Below, one piece after another: positions 43,606 through 53,220 of a DNA stretch of 64,000 nt; within the stretch, counting starts at the first letter, position 1; the number at the start of each line of letters is the position of its first letter. The position numbers and the translations under genes are program-made. The notes beneath the pieces were generated by a model. That model saw only the letters and a program-made list of their open reading frames with translations. It did no database searches and was not told the origin of the DNA. The stretch is from Microbacterium halimionae. Lineage in GTDB: Bacteria; Actinomycetota; Actinomycetes; Actinomycetales; Microbacteriaceae. The stretch is from the NCBI RefSeq assembly GCF_011761265.1, contig NZ_JAAOZB010000002.1:992001-1056000 (forward strand), read 5' to 3'.

Positions 43606-45480
43606 CTATGAACGAACACGCGAGCGCAGGAGTTCGATGCGCGCTTGGAGCTGGGCGACTGTCGCGTGTGACACGGCGGGGCCTCCGCATACGCGACGCA
43701 GCTCGGCGTGGACAGCACCGTGTGGTTCACCGCTTTGACGTGCGTAAAGCCCCACAAGACTGTTCAGCAATTGGCGTTGTTCTTTCAGCGTGCGATGGAG
43801 CGGCTCGGGAAGCGAGGATTCGTCCTTCGGCTGATCTGATTCCGACTCGAGCGCCTCGCGCTCACTCCGATGCTTACCTTGGCGGGCCTGCCGCTGCATG
43901 AGGAGTTCGTGGACGTGCTCAGGTTCAAGAAGGCCCGGTAGGCCCAAAAACTCTTCTTCTTCGGGCGTGCCCGGAACAGCGAGCTGGCCGAACTCCTTGC
44001 CATCAAACATGACGCGGTCAAAGTGCGCGAGAGAGCCGAGGGCTTGATAGGCGAACTCTTGGGTAAGCGCGTCGGAGGCCGAATCTTCTCGCTCCGCCAT
44101 GTTCATGGCGTCCTCGTCGAGCCCCCACTCTTCATCGCCATCGCCGTCGCGATCGAGTGCGTGGTCTCGCTGACGCTCCATTTCGCCTGCAAGCGCCAGA
44201 AGGATCGGGACGTTCGGCAAAAATACGCTCGCAGTTTCGCCCCGGCGCCGTGCGCGCACGAAGCGGCCGATCGCTTGCGCAAAATAGAGCGGAGTCGACG
44301 CGCTCGTCGCGTACACACCAACGGCGAGCCGCGGCACGTCCACTCCCTCCGACACCATGCGGACAGCCACCATCCATCGTGCATTAGAGGCTGAGAACGT
44401 CTCGATACGACTCGACGCTTCAGCTTCGTCCGAGAGCACCACTGTTGGCGCCTCGCCGGTCAGCTTCTCCAGAATGGCTGCGTAGGCTCGCGCCGCTGTC
44501 TGATCGGTCGCAATGATGAGGCCACCTGCGTCCGGAATCTGCTCACGAACCTCAGTCAGGCGCCTATCAGCGCTTCGAAGAACCGCTGGAATCCAATCAC
44601 CGTCGGGGTCCAGAGCTGTGCGCCAGGCCTGCGACGTAATATCTTTCGTGTTGTCTTGGCCAAGATGAGCTTCCATCTCGTCGCCTGTTTTTGTTCGCCA
44701 CCGCATTTTTCCGGCATAGACAAGAAACATGACGGGTCGCACCACTCCGTCTTCGAGGGCGCGGCGATACCCGTACGCATAATCCGTGCGGGAAACCCGG
44801 ATGCCGTGTGCATCAGGGTGGTACTCAACAAAAGGAATCGGCGCGGTATCACTGCGAAATGGCGTACCCGAAAGAAGGAGACGGCGTGTTGCTCTTGCAT
44901 AGGCTTCACGCAGCGCGTCGCCCCAGCTGAGCGCGTCTCCCCCATGATGAACCTCGTCGAGGATCACAAGGGTGCGCGCGTTGAGAATCAACGCTTGGTG
45001 AACAGCAGCCTTCGTCGCCACTTGCGCGTAGGTCACGGCAACACCGTGGTACTGGCGTGAGGGCATCGAATGCCGGTTGCTGAAGTTAGGGTCTAGGCGA
45101 AGAGACACCCGAGCCGCGGCGTCAGCCCACTGCGTCTTGAGGTGCTCCGTTGGAGCCACAACCACGAGCCGATCGACGACACCACGTCTGAGAAGTTCGG
45201 TCGCTAGTCGGAGTGCGAAGGTCGTTTTTCCGGCGCCGGGTGTGGCAGCCGCAAGAAAATCGCGCGGCCCTTTGCCGACGCCATCCGGTCCGTCGAGCGC
45301 GAAATACTCATCAAGGGCCTCTGCCTGCCAGGCGCGAAGGCGCTGCGCTGTACCCCACGGGGCGCGCTGCGGGTACGACGGTGACAGGTGCTCCGCCGCG
45401 AAGCTCCCGATGTGATCGGAATCGGATGCCGCAGAATTCGCCGCGCTGAGGGTATCGCTGGCGAGAGATTCGTCGTCCAC
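43606..45480 (-). CDS. DEAD/DEAH-box superfamily 2 helicase
   Basis: 624 residues. Walker A ATPGAGKTTFALR (about 82-94), LVILDEVHHGGD (DEVH), LSGTPFRSD (motif III), and in the second lobe FSASNARWMVAVRMVSEGVD and ARRRGETASVFLP around the arginine finger. The end is a charged helical tail. A GAGAGG site precedes the GTG. Of the type often annotated as a restriction-like ResIII helicase; here it has no nuclease partner. Its exact role is unknown. Confidence 0.88.
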   Translation of the reverse strand: MDDESLASDTLSAANSAASDSDHIGSFAAEHLSPSYPQRAPWGTAQRLRAWQAEALDEYFALDGPDGVGKGPRDFLAAATPGAGKTTFALRLATELLRRGVVDRLVVVAPTEHLKTQWADAAARVSLRLDPNFSNRHSMPSRQYHGVAVTYAQVATKAAVHQALILNARTLVILDEVHHGGDALSWGDALREAYARATRRLLLSGTPFRSDTAPIPFVEYHPDAHGIRVSRTDYAYGYRRALEDGVVRPVMFLVYAGKMRWRTKTGDEMEAHLGQDNTKDITSQAWRTALDPDGDWIPAVLRSADRRLTEVREQIPDAGGLIIATDQTAARAYAAILEKLTGEAPTVVLSDEAEASSRIETFSASNARWMVAVRMVSEGVDVPRLAVGVYATSASTPLYFAQAIGRFVRARRRGETASVFLPNVPILLALAGEMERQRDHALDRDGDGDEEWGLDEDAMNMAEREDSASDALTQEFAYQALGSLAHFDRVMFDGKEFGQLAVPGTPEEEEFLGLPGLLEPEHVHELLMQRQARQGKHRSEREALESESDQPKDESSLPEPLHRTLKEQRQLLNSLVGLYARQSGEPHGAVHAELRRVCGGPAVSHATVAQLQARIELLRSRVRS

Positions 45481-45601
45481 CGCACTTCCTCTCCAGAACT
45501 AGAGCGCAACCATCAACGATAGGCGACACAACCGACATCGCCTTAGGCTGTCGACAAGATCGACACTCGCAACGGCGGGTTTCTGAAGTTGAGGAGGCAC
45601 C

Positions 45602-46435
45602 ATGTCGAGCGAATCGGATACACCCCAGTCTGTGCCCGTGCCAGAGAACCAGGGTGCTCACCCATGGCGTCGATACGTCGCACTCGGTGATTCATTCACC
45701 GAAGGGATAGGCGATCCCATTGCTGGGTCCCCAGGAAGTCACCGCGGTTGGGCCGATCGTGTCGCAGAGGTGCTTGGCTCTCAGGTGCCCGACTTCGCAT
45801 ACGCGAATCTTGCAGTCCGCGGCAAACTCATCGCGCAGATCATCGCCAACCAGGTCGAGCCGGCAGTTGCATTGAAGCCGGACCTCGTCACATTCTGCGC
45901 GGGCGGCAACGACGTGATCCGTCCAGGAACGGACCCCGACGACATCGCCGCGCAGTTCGAAGACGCGATAGTCCGCTTGACGTCGTCCGGTGCCACGGTC
46001 GTCGTGTTCACGGGCATCGATACCGCGTTTACTCCCGTATTGCGAGCATTTCGCGGAAAAGTGGCGATCTACAACGAAAACGTCCGCGCCATCGCCGAAA
46101 AATATGACTGTGTGGTCGCCGATCAGTGGGCGTTGAAAGAGATTCAAGATCCACGATTCTTTGCGGACGATCGCCTACATCTCAACGCACTTGGGCACCA
46201 CGAAGTTGCGCGCATGGTCTTGCGGGCGCTTGCGGTTCCGAACGATCTGAGACCGATGCAGCCTGACCCCTACCCCACGCGAACCTGGCGTACAGCTCGC
46301 TCAAACGACCTGGTGTGGGCGCGCACGCACCTCGTACCGTGGGTGTTGCGTCGACTCAGGCATCAATCCTCGGGTGACACTGTGACGGCTAAGCGGCCGG
46401 ATGCGTCGCCGTTCAACATCCCGCCTAGCCCGTAA
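45602..46435 (+). CDS. SGNH/GDSL-family hydrolase (second copy)
   Basis: 277 residues. Blocks: ALGDSFTEGIGD (Ser about 31), FCAGGNDVIRPG, and DDRLHLNALGHHEVARMVL. Close in layout to the gene at 13097, including the WIRR/WVLRR C-terminal pattern and a final proline-rich tail. A strong GAGGAGG site precedes the ATG. No signal peptide. Substrate unknown. Confidence 0.88.
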   Translation: MSSESDTPQSVPVPENQGAHPWRRYVALGDSFTEGIGDPIAGSPGSHRGWADRVAEVLGSQVPDFAYANLAVRGKLIAQIIANQVEPAVALKPDLVTFCAGGNDVIRPGTDPDDIAAQFEDAIVRLTSSGATVVVFTGIDTAFTPVLRAFRGKVAIYNENVRAIAEKYDCVVADQWALKEIQDPRFFADDRLHLNALGHHEVARMVLRALAVPNDLRPMQPDPYPTRTWRTARSNDLVWARTHLVPWVLRRLRHQSSGDTVTAKRPDASPFNIPPSP

Positions 46436-46443
46436 AGCGATGG

Positions 46444-47268
46444 TTAATCGCCGCGCACTGCAGTCCGAAACGCAGGTCTCAGCGCCCACAAGGCCACCGC
46501 ACTCGCGGCAGCGACGTTGAGCGAATCGACTCCCCCGAACATCGGAATCGTCACGATTGTGTCGGCCGCAGCCAAAGCGTGTCGACTTAATCCGTCGCCC
46601 TCGGAGCCCAGCACCACAGCGACGGCGGGTGGTGGCGATAGCGCGAACTCCTCAAGTCCGACAGCTCTCTCGCTGAGAGCGAGAGCCGCGATGTGGAAAC
46701 CAGCGTCATGAAGCTCTGATGCTGCAATTGGCCACTCCGGCAGCCGCGTCCATGGCACTTGGAAAACAGTGCCCATGCTCACACGGACACTTCGCCGATA
46801 AAGCGGATCAGCGCACCGAGGACTGATCAGCACAGCGTCTGCTCCGAGACCAGCAGCGGCCCGGAACGCGGCCCCAACGTTTGTGTGGTCGACGATGTCA
46901 TCAAGTACGACAACCAAACGTGCGCCTCTCACCACATCGGCCACCGAGTCGATGACTGGGCGGTGCATCGACGCCAACGCGCCACGATGCACCGCGTATC
47001 CAGTCAAGTCTTCTGCGACCTCTGGCTCTACCACGTAGACCGTTGTTTCGTCGGGCAGGAGCGTTTCGATGTCAGGCAGCCACTTCTCCTGCACGAGAAC
47101 CGATCGCGGCGTGTGCCCGGCACGAAGCGCGCGGGCGATTACTTTTGCAGACTCTGCGATGTACAAACCGCCCTCTGGCTCAAGCACGCGCCGCAGCACC
47201 ACATCAGTGAGGTCGCGGTAGTCCGCCAGCCTGGGATCGCTGCCGTCGGAGACGTGTTCTACCTGCAT
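46444..47268 (-). CDS. SpoU/TrmH-family RNA methyltransferase
   Basis: 274 residues. N-terminal RNA-binding part (YIAESAKVIARALRAGH), then the SPOUT knot domain with VVLDDIVDHTNVGAAFRAAA, VVLGSEGDGLSRHAL and ADTIVTIPMFGGVDSLNVAAA, the three motifs that bind SAM in the knot. Methylates a ribose in rRNA or tRNA. The ATG at 47268 follows AGAAGG; a longer start at 47325 lacks one. Confidence 0.92.
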   Translation of the reverse strand: MQVEHVSDGSDPRLADYRDLTDVVLRRVLEPEGGLYIAESAKVIARALRAGHTPRSVLVQEKWLPDIETLLPDETTVYVVEPEVAEDLTGYAVHRGALASMHRPVIDSVADVVRGARLVVVLDDIVDHTNVGAAFRAAAGLGADAVLISPRCADPLYRRSVRVSMGTVFQVPWTRLPEWPIAASELHDAGFHIAALALSERAVGLEEFALSPPPAVAVVLGSEGDGLSRHALAAADTIVTIPMFGGVDSLNVAAASAVALWALRPAFRTAVRGD

Positions 47269-47372
47269 TAAAGTGCCTTCTTTTCGACGGTCGATCGCGG
47301 GATGCACGGCGCCTCGTAACATCACGGCAACTCGTCCAGCGTAGAGTCGAAGTGACGGAGGAGGTGAGCGCC

Positions 47373-48224
47373 GTGACCGTCCTGTCCGGATTTGATACTG
47401 AAACGACCGCTCTCGTTGGTCGTGCCATAGACGCCCTCGCGGGCCGAAAAGTCGCGATAGTTACCGGCGCTGGCGTCTCCACGGACTCAGGAATCCCTGA
47501 TTACCGCGGGAAAGGCGCTCCGACTCGCACGCCCATGTCTGTGGATCAGTTTTTTTCCAGTGAGGATGCGCGCCGCCGATACTGGGTCGGCAGCCATCTG
47601 GGTTGGCGCTCATTTTCGTCAGCGCAGCCAAATAGTGGGCACCGCGCCATTGCCGAACTTGAGACGCAGGGCATCGCGACCGGCGTTGTTACGCAAAATG
47701 TTGACGGCCTCCATGTGCGAGCTGGGAGCAGACGTGTCGTTGAGTTACACGGCACCATGCGGCGTGTTTTTTGCACCCGGTGCGGTCAAGTCTTCGATCG
47801 ACGTGACGTCGCTGTGCGGGTCGAGCAAGAGAATCCATCGCTTCACCTGGACGCCGACATTCCGCTTGGCCCGGACGGCGACGTTCTCCCAGAAACGGTG
47901 GAAGGCTTCGTCATACCCGTGTGCACTATCTGCCGAGGCATGCTTAAACCCGATGTCGTGTTTTTCGGTGAGTTCATTCCCGCAGAAAAGTTCCGAGAGG
48001 CCGAGCAGCTCGTCGCGACAAGCGAAGCGCTGATTGTTGCTGGATCATCGCTAGTGGTAAATTCGGGCATTCGTCTTGTCGAGCGAGCACGCCGACGGAA
48101 GTTGCCAATCGTCATCATCAATCGAGGCGAAACGCGCGCAGACTCGAGAGCGACCGTCAAAATCGATGGCGGCGCCAGTGATGTTCTACAAGCGCTCGCA
48201 GTCGCTCTCCCGGCGTCTCACTGA
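47373..48224 (+). CDS. Sir2-family NAD-dependent protein deacylase
   Basis: 283 residues. VTGAGVSTDSGIPDYRG (NAD site), TQNVDGLHVRAGSR (with Gln-Asn-x-Asp) and VELHGTMRR (catalytic His), a Zn module with CTRC and CTIC, then VFFGEFIP, GSSLVVNSG and the C-terminal NAD segment. The GTG at 47373 is chosen because GGAGGAGG lies eight bases upstream; an in-frame GTG at 47352 would lie before that site. Removes acyl groups from lysine. Confidence 0.93.
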   Translation: MTVLSGFDTETTALVGRAIDALAGRKVAIVTGAGVSTDSGIPDYRGKGAPTRTPMSVDQFFSSEDARRRYWVGSHLGWRSFSSAQPNSGHRAIAELETQGIATGVVTQNVDGLHVRAGSRRVVELHGTMRRVFCTRCGQVFDRRDVAVRVEQENPSLHLDADIPLGPDGDVLPETVEGFVIPVCTICRGMLKPDVVFFGEFIPAEKFREAEQLVATSEALIVAGSSLVVNSGIRLVERARRRKLPIVIINRGETRADSRATVKIDGGASDVLQALAVALPASH

Positions 48225-48236
48225 GGACAGAGGCCG

Positions 48237-48242
48237 TAAGCT
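48237..48242 (+). promoter_or_regulatory. Putative leaderless -10 hexamer for the histidine phosphatase gene
   Basis: TAAGCT six bases before the GTG at 48249. Confidence 0.5.
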
Positions 48243-48248
48243 CATTGA

Positions 48249-48851
48249 GTGACATATGTGACTCTCGTGCGGCACGGCGAAACCGAATGGAACCGAGCGC
48301 TTCGCGTTCAGGGAACAACGGATATTCCTCTCAATGACACCGGACGCGCACAGGCACTTCAGGCAGCTGTCGCTCTTCGCGGGGCGCTGGGCGAGGGCCC
48401 GGTGTTTCTCGCCTCAAGCGATCTGTCGCGCGCGCGAGAGACAGCGGAAATCATCGGCTCGGAGCTCGGCCTCGAGGGCCCACGTCAGTACCCCGGCCTC
48501 CGGGAACGCGCTTACGGCGAGGGCGAGGGCCTCACTGCTGCCGAATTTGCTGAACGCTGGGGCCCGTGGCACAGTGCGGATGTTCCTGGCTCCGAGAACC
48601 GAGACGACCTACGAGAGCGCGCAGTGCGCGGACTACTCGAAGTCGTAGAGCACAGCCGTGCAGAGTCATCTCCTGCGGCGATTCCAGTCATCATCGTCTC
48701 GCACGGAGCCCTCATTCGAGAGGTTATACGTCACGCCACTGGGGGTTTACTGCCGCCTGACGGGTCGCGCCTGGCGAATGGTTCGCAGTGGCACTTTCTC
48801 GTGGAACGTGACCGCCTTCGTTTCCTGGCAGACGACCTTGTTTTCGCATAA
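48249..48851 (+). CDS. Histidine phosphatase (phosphoglycerate mutase-like)
   Basis: 200 residues. Catalytic LVRHGETEWN with RHG near residue 7-9, SSDLSRARETAEII (second Arg), the acidic LRERAYGEGEGLTAAEF and IVSHGALIREV (second His). Phosphatase of unknown substrate; members act on phosphoglycerate, alpha-ribazole phosphate and others. Confidence 0.92.
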   Translation: MTYVTLVRHGETEWNRALRVQGTTDIPLNDTGRAQALQAAVALRGALGEGPVFLASSDLSRARETAEIIGSELGLEGPRQYPGLRERAYGEGEGLTAAEFAERWGPWHSADVPGSENRDDLRERAVRGLLEVVEHSRAESSPAAIPVIIVSHGALIREVIRHATGGLLPPDGSRLANGSQWHFLVERDRLRFLADDLVFA

Positions 48852-48910
48852 CCAGTTGTTACGTTTCGCGTCCGTCTCTTTGCCGCCGCTGCGGGGATCC
48901 ACCGCGTGCT

Positions 48911-48916
48911 AAGGTC
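48911..48916 (+). promoter_or_regulatory. Putative leaderless -10 hexamer for the Lrp-family gene
   Basis: TAAGGT seven bases before the ATG at 48924; it favours this start over a GTG at 48906. Confidence 0.45.
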
Positions 48917-48923
48917 TCGCAGC

Positions 48924-49397
48924 ATGGCACCGCTCGACCACGTCGACCTCGAACTGCTCGCTGCACTATCCTGCGATCCACGGGCGACCGTCGTGGCACT
49001 TTCTGATCGACTCGGCATGTCGCGAAATACTGTACAGGCGAGGATGGCACGCCTCGACAAGGCGGGGGTTTTTTTGTCGTACGAGCGTTCGATATCGTCG
49101 CGCGCGCTCGGGTTTCCCATTGAGGCGTTCATCAACGTCATCCTGCGACAAGCAGCACTCCCCTCGATCACGGCAGAGCTCGCCCGCATTCCCGAGGTCC
49201 TTCAGGCCCACGGCCTCAGCGGACAGGTTGATCTGCTCGTACGAGTAGCGTGCCGAGACACACAACACCTCTTTGACACGGACGCACGCATCCTCTCGAT
49301 CGAAGGTGTCGATCGCACAGAGACGTCGCTGGCAATGGGAGAAGTGATCGACTATCGGCTTTCGCCTCTTATCGAGATGGCTCGAGCTGACGAGTAG
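48924..49397 (+). CDS. Lrp/AsnC-family transcription regulator
   Basis: 157 residues: N-terminal helix-turn-helix (about 5-55, DLELLAALSCDPRATVVALS and GMSRNTVQARMARL) and a C-terminal RAM domain (about 65-150, QVDLLVRVACRDTQHLFD), where amino acids or other small effectors bind. Acts as dimers or octamers. Target genes are not clear; neighbours are a phosphatase and a hydrolase. Confidence 0.92.
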   Translation: MAPLDHVDLELLAALSCDPRATVVALSDRLGMSRNTVQARMARLDKAGVFLSYERSISSRALGFPIEAFINVILRQAALPSITAELARIPEVLQAHGLSGQVDLLVRVACRDTQHLFDTDARILSIEGVDRTETSLAMGEVIDYRLSPLIEMARADE

Positions 49398-49400
49398 ATC

Positions 49401-50282
49401 TTAGGAAGCGAGATAGCGACGGATAGCGTCAGCGGCCGGTGCGGGTGTCTCGTAGTGGATGAGGTGACCGACACCCTCGATCTCAACCAGTTCTGCGTCG
49501 GCAAAGAGCCTTTGGAGCCTGCGTTCTGCCTCAATCGGCGTGATGTCGTCGCGGTCGGCCGCAATCAGCAACACGGGTTGATCGATTTTTCCCGCGAACT
49601 CACTGACGTCGTGAGAAACCGAAGCGATGAATGCTTCGTGGAGCACGTCTCGATCAAAAAATCCTGAAAAGTAACGATCATGTTGGTCGTGAATAAAGCG
49701 GCGAAGCTCAGGGTCGCGCGTCTTCGCCATGGATACGCTCATGACTCGCACAACGATCCCATTGCGAAGCAGCAACTCCCCCACGTTGCGCGGGAGTCTT
49801 GCGCCCGCCCAGTAATAAAACACCGCCAGACGCGTGAGAATGCCACGTGGCCCCTCAAGAGCGGGAGCACCTATCGGGTTGACCAGGATCACGCGCGGCG
49901 TGCTGAGGCCGTCGGCAACCGCGGCCGCAACAACAATCGAGCCAAACGAATGGCCGAGCATGACGGCGCCGGGTGCTTCGGTCGATACAAAACTGTCGAG
50001 CCACGAGGCGTAGGTGGCCAGCGAATGCTTCTTTTCCGGGAGCGGTGGACTCTGACCAAAACCGGGGATGTCCGGCGCGATGATGCGATAGCCCTCCAGG
50101 TGCGCAATGACTGGCTCCAGTCCGTGGTGGTCACCCCGAAAACCGTGCACGAAGACGATGGTCTTATCAGCGTCTGCGGCGCCGTAGACCCAATATGCGG
50201 TGGTCGCTCCGTGAATGACGACTTCACGCCGCTCAACAGGAATGGCCGCGAGGCGTTCGGCATACGGATCGAAGACATTCAC
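49401..50282 (-). CDS. Alpha/beta hydrolase
   Basis: 293 residues. Oxyanion area FVHGFRGDHHG, nucleophile elbow LGHSFGS (Ser), acid in LLIAADRDDITP and the His in EGVGHLIHYE near the end. The GTG at 50282 is chosen for the TAGAAT seven bases upstream; an in-frame start at 50351 adds a basic segment that overlaps the divergent gene. Substrate unknown. Confidence 0.9.
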   Translation of the reverse strand: MNVFDPYAERLAAIPVERREVVIHGATTAYWVYGAADADKTIVFVHGFRGDHHGLEPVIAHLEGYRIIAPDIPGFGQSPPLPEKKHSLATYASWLDSFVSTEAPGAVMLGHSFGSIVVAAAVADGLSTPRVILVNPIGAPALEGPRGILTRLAVFYYWAGARLPRNVGELLLRNGIVVRVMSVSMAKTRDPELRRFIHDQHDRYFSGFFDRDVLHEAFIASVSHDVSEFAGKIDQPVLLIAADRDDITPIEAERRLQRLFADAELVEIEGVGHLIHYETPAPAADAIRRYLAS

Positions 50283-50289
50283 ACGATCG

Positions 50290-50295
50290 ATTCTA
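50290..50295 (-). promoter_or_regulatory. Putative leaderless -10 hexamer for the alpha/beta hydrolase gene
   Basis: TAGAAT on the minus strand seven bases before the GTG at 50282. Confidence 0.45.
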
Positions 50296-50355
50296 TGAGC
50301 GCGATGTCCACCGGAGGTCCGGCGCGCCCGCTGCGATGGTCGAGCGCACATCGCC

Positions 50356-50361
50356 TACCGT
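50356..50361 (+). promoter_or_regulatory. Putative leaderless -10 hexamer for the exonuclease gene
   Basis: TACCGT seven bases before the ATG at 50369; it decides the start. Confidence 0.4.
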
Positions 50362-50368
50362 GAATTGC

Positions 50369-51097
50369 ATGCTCGACAAACCAGAGACCTCTGAATCCTC
50401 TCCCCTGCCAGCGTGGGCTGCGAATCTCGGAGTTTTCGATCTTGAGACCACCGGTATCGACGTTGCACGTGATCGCATCGTTTCAGCACACGTAGGCGTG
50501 ATCGATACGACTGGGCGGCAAACAAGCTCCCGAACATGGCTGGCTGATCCCGGCGTGGATATCCCAGCTGGCGCCACAGCGGTGCATGGGATCACAACAG
50601 AGCACGCACGTCGCCATGGTCAGCCGGCGGCCGACGTTGTGTATGAGATTGTTGCAGCGCTCGCCGAGCTCTTCGCTGCGGGAACACCGGTCGTCGCCTA
50701 TAACGCCCCCTTCGACTTCTCGCTGCTAAACCACGAAGCGCTGCGACATCAGGTTTCGCCACTCCAGCTACCATTTCCCGTCGTCGATCCGCTCGTTCTC
50801 GATAAAGCACTGGATCGATATCGGAGGGGCAAGCGGACACTCGAGTCGGTATCTGAGCACTACGACATCTCGTTGACGGGTGCGCATAATGCGGAAGCGG
50901 ATGCAGTCGCTGGTGGCCGCGTGGCGCAGGAGATAGCTCGTCGCTACCGGGACGAACTGCCGGGCAGCACGAGCGAGCTACACGAGCGCCAAGCGGAATG
51001 GGCGGCTGAGCAAGCAGCAAGCCTCTCGGAGTACTTCGTGAGGATCGGGCGCATTGCGGCTACGGATCCGATCGATGGGCGCTGGCCCGTCCGGTAG
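50369..51097 (+). CDS. DnaQ-like 3'-5' exonuclease
   Basis: 242 residues. Exo I VFDLETTGID (Asp-x-Glu), Exo II VVAYNAPFDFSLLNHE, and Exo III HNAEADAVAGGRVA (His-x4-Asp), the DEDDh pattern of DnaQ/epsilon-type nucleases. It could supply editing to a polymerase, or process RNA or DNA ends; no polymerase partner is near. An in-frame ATG at 50336 is possible but lies 36 bases before the -10 box. Confidence 0.9.
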   Translation: MLDKPETSESSPLPAWAANLGVFDLETTGIDVARDRIVSAHVGVIDTTGRQTSSRTWLADPGVDIPAGATAVHGITTEHARRHGQPAADVVYEIVAALAELFAAGTPVVAYNAPFDFSLLNHEALRHQVSPLQLPFPVVDPLVLDKALDRYRRGKRTLESVSEHYDISLTGAHNAEADAVAGGRVAQEIARRYRDELPGSTSELHERQAEWAAEQAASLSEYFVRIGRIAATDPIDGRWPVR

Positions 51098-51140
51098 TCC
51101 TTGGAGTCCTCTCACGCAGGTCGAGATGAGATTGCATAAG

Positions 51141-51180
51141 AAAGGGCCGGTCAGAATGAGTTCTGATCGGCCCTTTGCCC
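51141..51180. terminator. Terminator after the exonuclease gene
   Basis: 16-base-pair stem with one G-U pair (51141-51156 with 51161-51176, arm AAAGGGCCGGTCAGAA). The right arm ends in TTT only. Between it and 51341 I see no gene. Confidence 0.7.
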
Positions 51181-51341
51181 CTTATGCACCAAGAGTGTCC
51201 TGCAATCACATGTTGGTCGCCGCCACAGCAAACAACGACCTGACATCACTGTATAACGAAAAGATAACGCAGCATGCGTAGATCGTGCCGTGTAGCGAAG
51301 TTTCTTAACAAACCCAAAGATTCACCCCGCGAAACCGCACC

Positions 51342-52707
51342 CTAAAACGGTGGCGGATCGGGCTCTGGGTCGGGATCTAGGTCCGGGTCGGGGATGAAGC
51401 GGAGCATCGGTGCGGGCGTGTCGAGGTAGGCCCGCCCTGTCGGGCTCAACCATTTGAGCTTGCCCGAATCGAGTTGGGTCACGCTCCATGTGGTCTGGTG
51501 TTTCAACACGTGGTGTCTTCGACAAAGGTGCGCCAGGTTCGTGTGCACTGTCGCACCGCCCAAGGCCGCATCGATCGTGTGGTCGATATCTGACCGCCAC
51601 GGTGCCATCCGGCATCCCGGAAACCTGCAGTGCTCATCCCTCACCCGCAGAAACCGACACATTTCAGTGGTTGGCCGATACGTGTCGACGCCGATCACAC
51701 CGCCCGACACGGGATCCGTCAACACCCGATCCCAGATGCCTGTCCGGCCGGCAATGTCGCGCAGGGTGCCAGGATCCGCTGGCCCGTACCCGGACAGATC
51801 ACCCGCAGCATCCGAAATCCCAGCAGGTGTTGTCGCGGGAACCGTGACTTGCACGTGCGCACGGATACCCTCAGTCGCGTCTTGACCGTGCACGCACGCG
51901 TCGCCCGTGAGGAGCAGGTCGAAGAACGCATCCGTGCGGGCTTCATCCATCGTCCGCAAAGGTGCACGGTCACCGTCGTCGCCGACTGGCTTTTCGACGT
52001 CAAGGGCTTTCTCGGCATCGAGTGCGGTTCGGGCGAACTGACACAACCGGTCGAAGACGCCGTGGACGAGCACAGCAGGACCGATCGCGGACAGCTCAGC
52101 CATCCCATCGTCAAGAATCTGGCACCGACACCCGTCGCCCACCCAACGCTTCCCGCTGGCGCTCCGCCAACGATTGCGGGGTGAGTTTCTCGGCAATCGC
52201 TTTCGCGATACCGCGCAGTCGCCCCGAGGTTTCCACGCGGGCTCGCTCCAGAACGACGTCTTCGTACCGTGCGCGTACCGCAGCATCGGTGATCCTTGCG
52301 TCCTCGCTCGTGATCACGTTCGCGTGCGACCGGCTGATCTCACCACTCTGCAACGCCCGGTGTGTGGCGGGAGAATCTTCGACGAGGGTCAACGCCGAAC
52401 TGAACTGGGCTTGCACTGTCCGCTCGCTCACACGCAACGCCGCCGCGACTTCTGCTGTCACTTCCCGCATCTGCAACTCCGCCGTCCCGGACGAGGAGCT
52501 GCCAAGGGCAAGATCAACCGTCGCCGCCATCAGCGTGGCCTCAACTGCCTGATACGCCGCAACCGCACGCCGCGCATGTGCAAGACCATCGATCATCACG
52601 TTCAGAGCCTGCAGATCAACACCCGTCACCGACACCGAGGCCGATGCCGATGCCTCGGCGCGGCCATAGCCGTCCGGTGCAGGATCGTTGAGAGGTTCGA
52701 TGCTCAT
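51342..52707 (-). pseudogene. DUF222/HNH endonuclease gene, frameshifted
   Basis: The N-terminal part (52707-52111) has the DUF222 domain (VTGVDLQALNVMIDGLAHAR, EVAAALRVSERTVQAQF, SHANVI). One surplus base in the GG at 52121-52122 ends that frame; the other frame continues with ILDDGMAELSAIGPAVL and reaches the HNH motif CRFPGC, SDIDHTIDAALGGATVHTNL, LCRRHHVLKH. The full product would be about 455 residues and ends in a Pro/Asp repeat (PDPDLDPDPEPDPPP). These genes are frequent, multi-copy elements in actinobacteria. Confidence 0.85.
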
Positions 52708-52803
52708 ACCGAAAGCATGACACCAACCTCAGACATTGCTTCGACATCAGGTGTCAAGACCTGGGCATGCAGAAGGGCCGGTCGGAGAGGCCTCCGGCAA
52801 ATA

Positions 52804-52837
52804 AGAAAAGGACCCCGCGATTGCGGGGTCCTTTTCT
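52804..52837. terminator. Terminator after rpmE2
   Basis: 15-base-pair perfect stem (52804-52818 with 52823-52837, arm AGAAAAGGACCCCGC), loop GATT, T-rich ends on both strands. It lies directly downstream of the minus-strand L31 gene. Confidence 0.88.
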
Positions 52838-52847
52838 ATATGAGTGA

Positions 52848-53105
52848 CTACTTGCTGGAGCCACCGAAGTTCTTGAAGCGCTGGTTGAACTTCTCGACGC
52901 GACCGGCGGAGTCCATGATGCGCTGCTTACCCGTGTAGAACGGGTGAGACGCGGATGAGATCTCAACGTCGATGACCGGGTACTCAACACCGTCGAGCTC
53001 GATCTTCTTGTCACTCGACACTGTCGAACGCGTGAGGAACGTGTCACCCGAACCGAGGTCACGGAAAACGACGGCCTGGTAGTCGGGGTGGAGGTCAGTC
53101 TTCAT
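52848..53105 (-). CDS. rpmE2: Ribosomal protein bL31, type B (zinc-independent)
   Basis: 85 residues starting [20 protein letters not shown]. There are no cysteines, so it is the zinc-independent type that Zur-regulated genes use to replace the CxxC form in zinc shortage. It ends in the [11 protein letters not shown] segment typical of type B. AAGGA precedes the ATG; a longer frame to 53213 is not credible. No Zur box could be recognised with confidence. Confidence 0.95.
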   Translation of the reverse strand: MKTDLHPDYQAVVFRDLGSGDTFLTRSTVSSDKKIELDGVEYPVIDVEISSASHPFYTGKQRIMDSAGRVEKFNQRFKNFGGSSK

Positions 53106-53220
53106 AGCGGATCCTTGTGATGGTGCGGTTCTGAGCGATTCAAAACCAGGGAAGTCTGCGGTGCAAACGCACCAAACATCGATCTTATCAGCAACAGCGC
53201 AGCGTTGCCACACGCACGCG

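Noticed and set aside
45481..45601. Possible small gene between the helicase and SGNH genes
   Set aside because: No frame with a credible start; the region serves as two promoters and the GAGGAGG ribosome site.
53106..53220. Zur operator upstream of rpmE2
   Set aside because: A zinc-controlled site is expected from known biology, but I see no convincing palindrome of the Zur type here.
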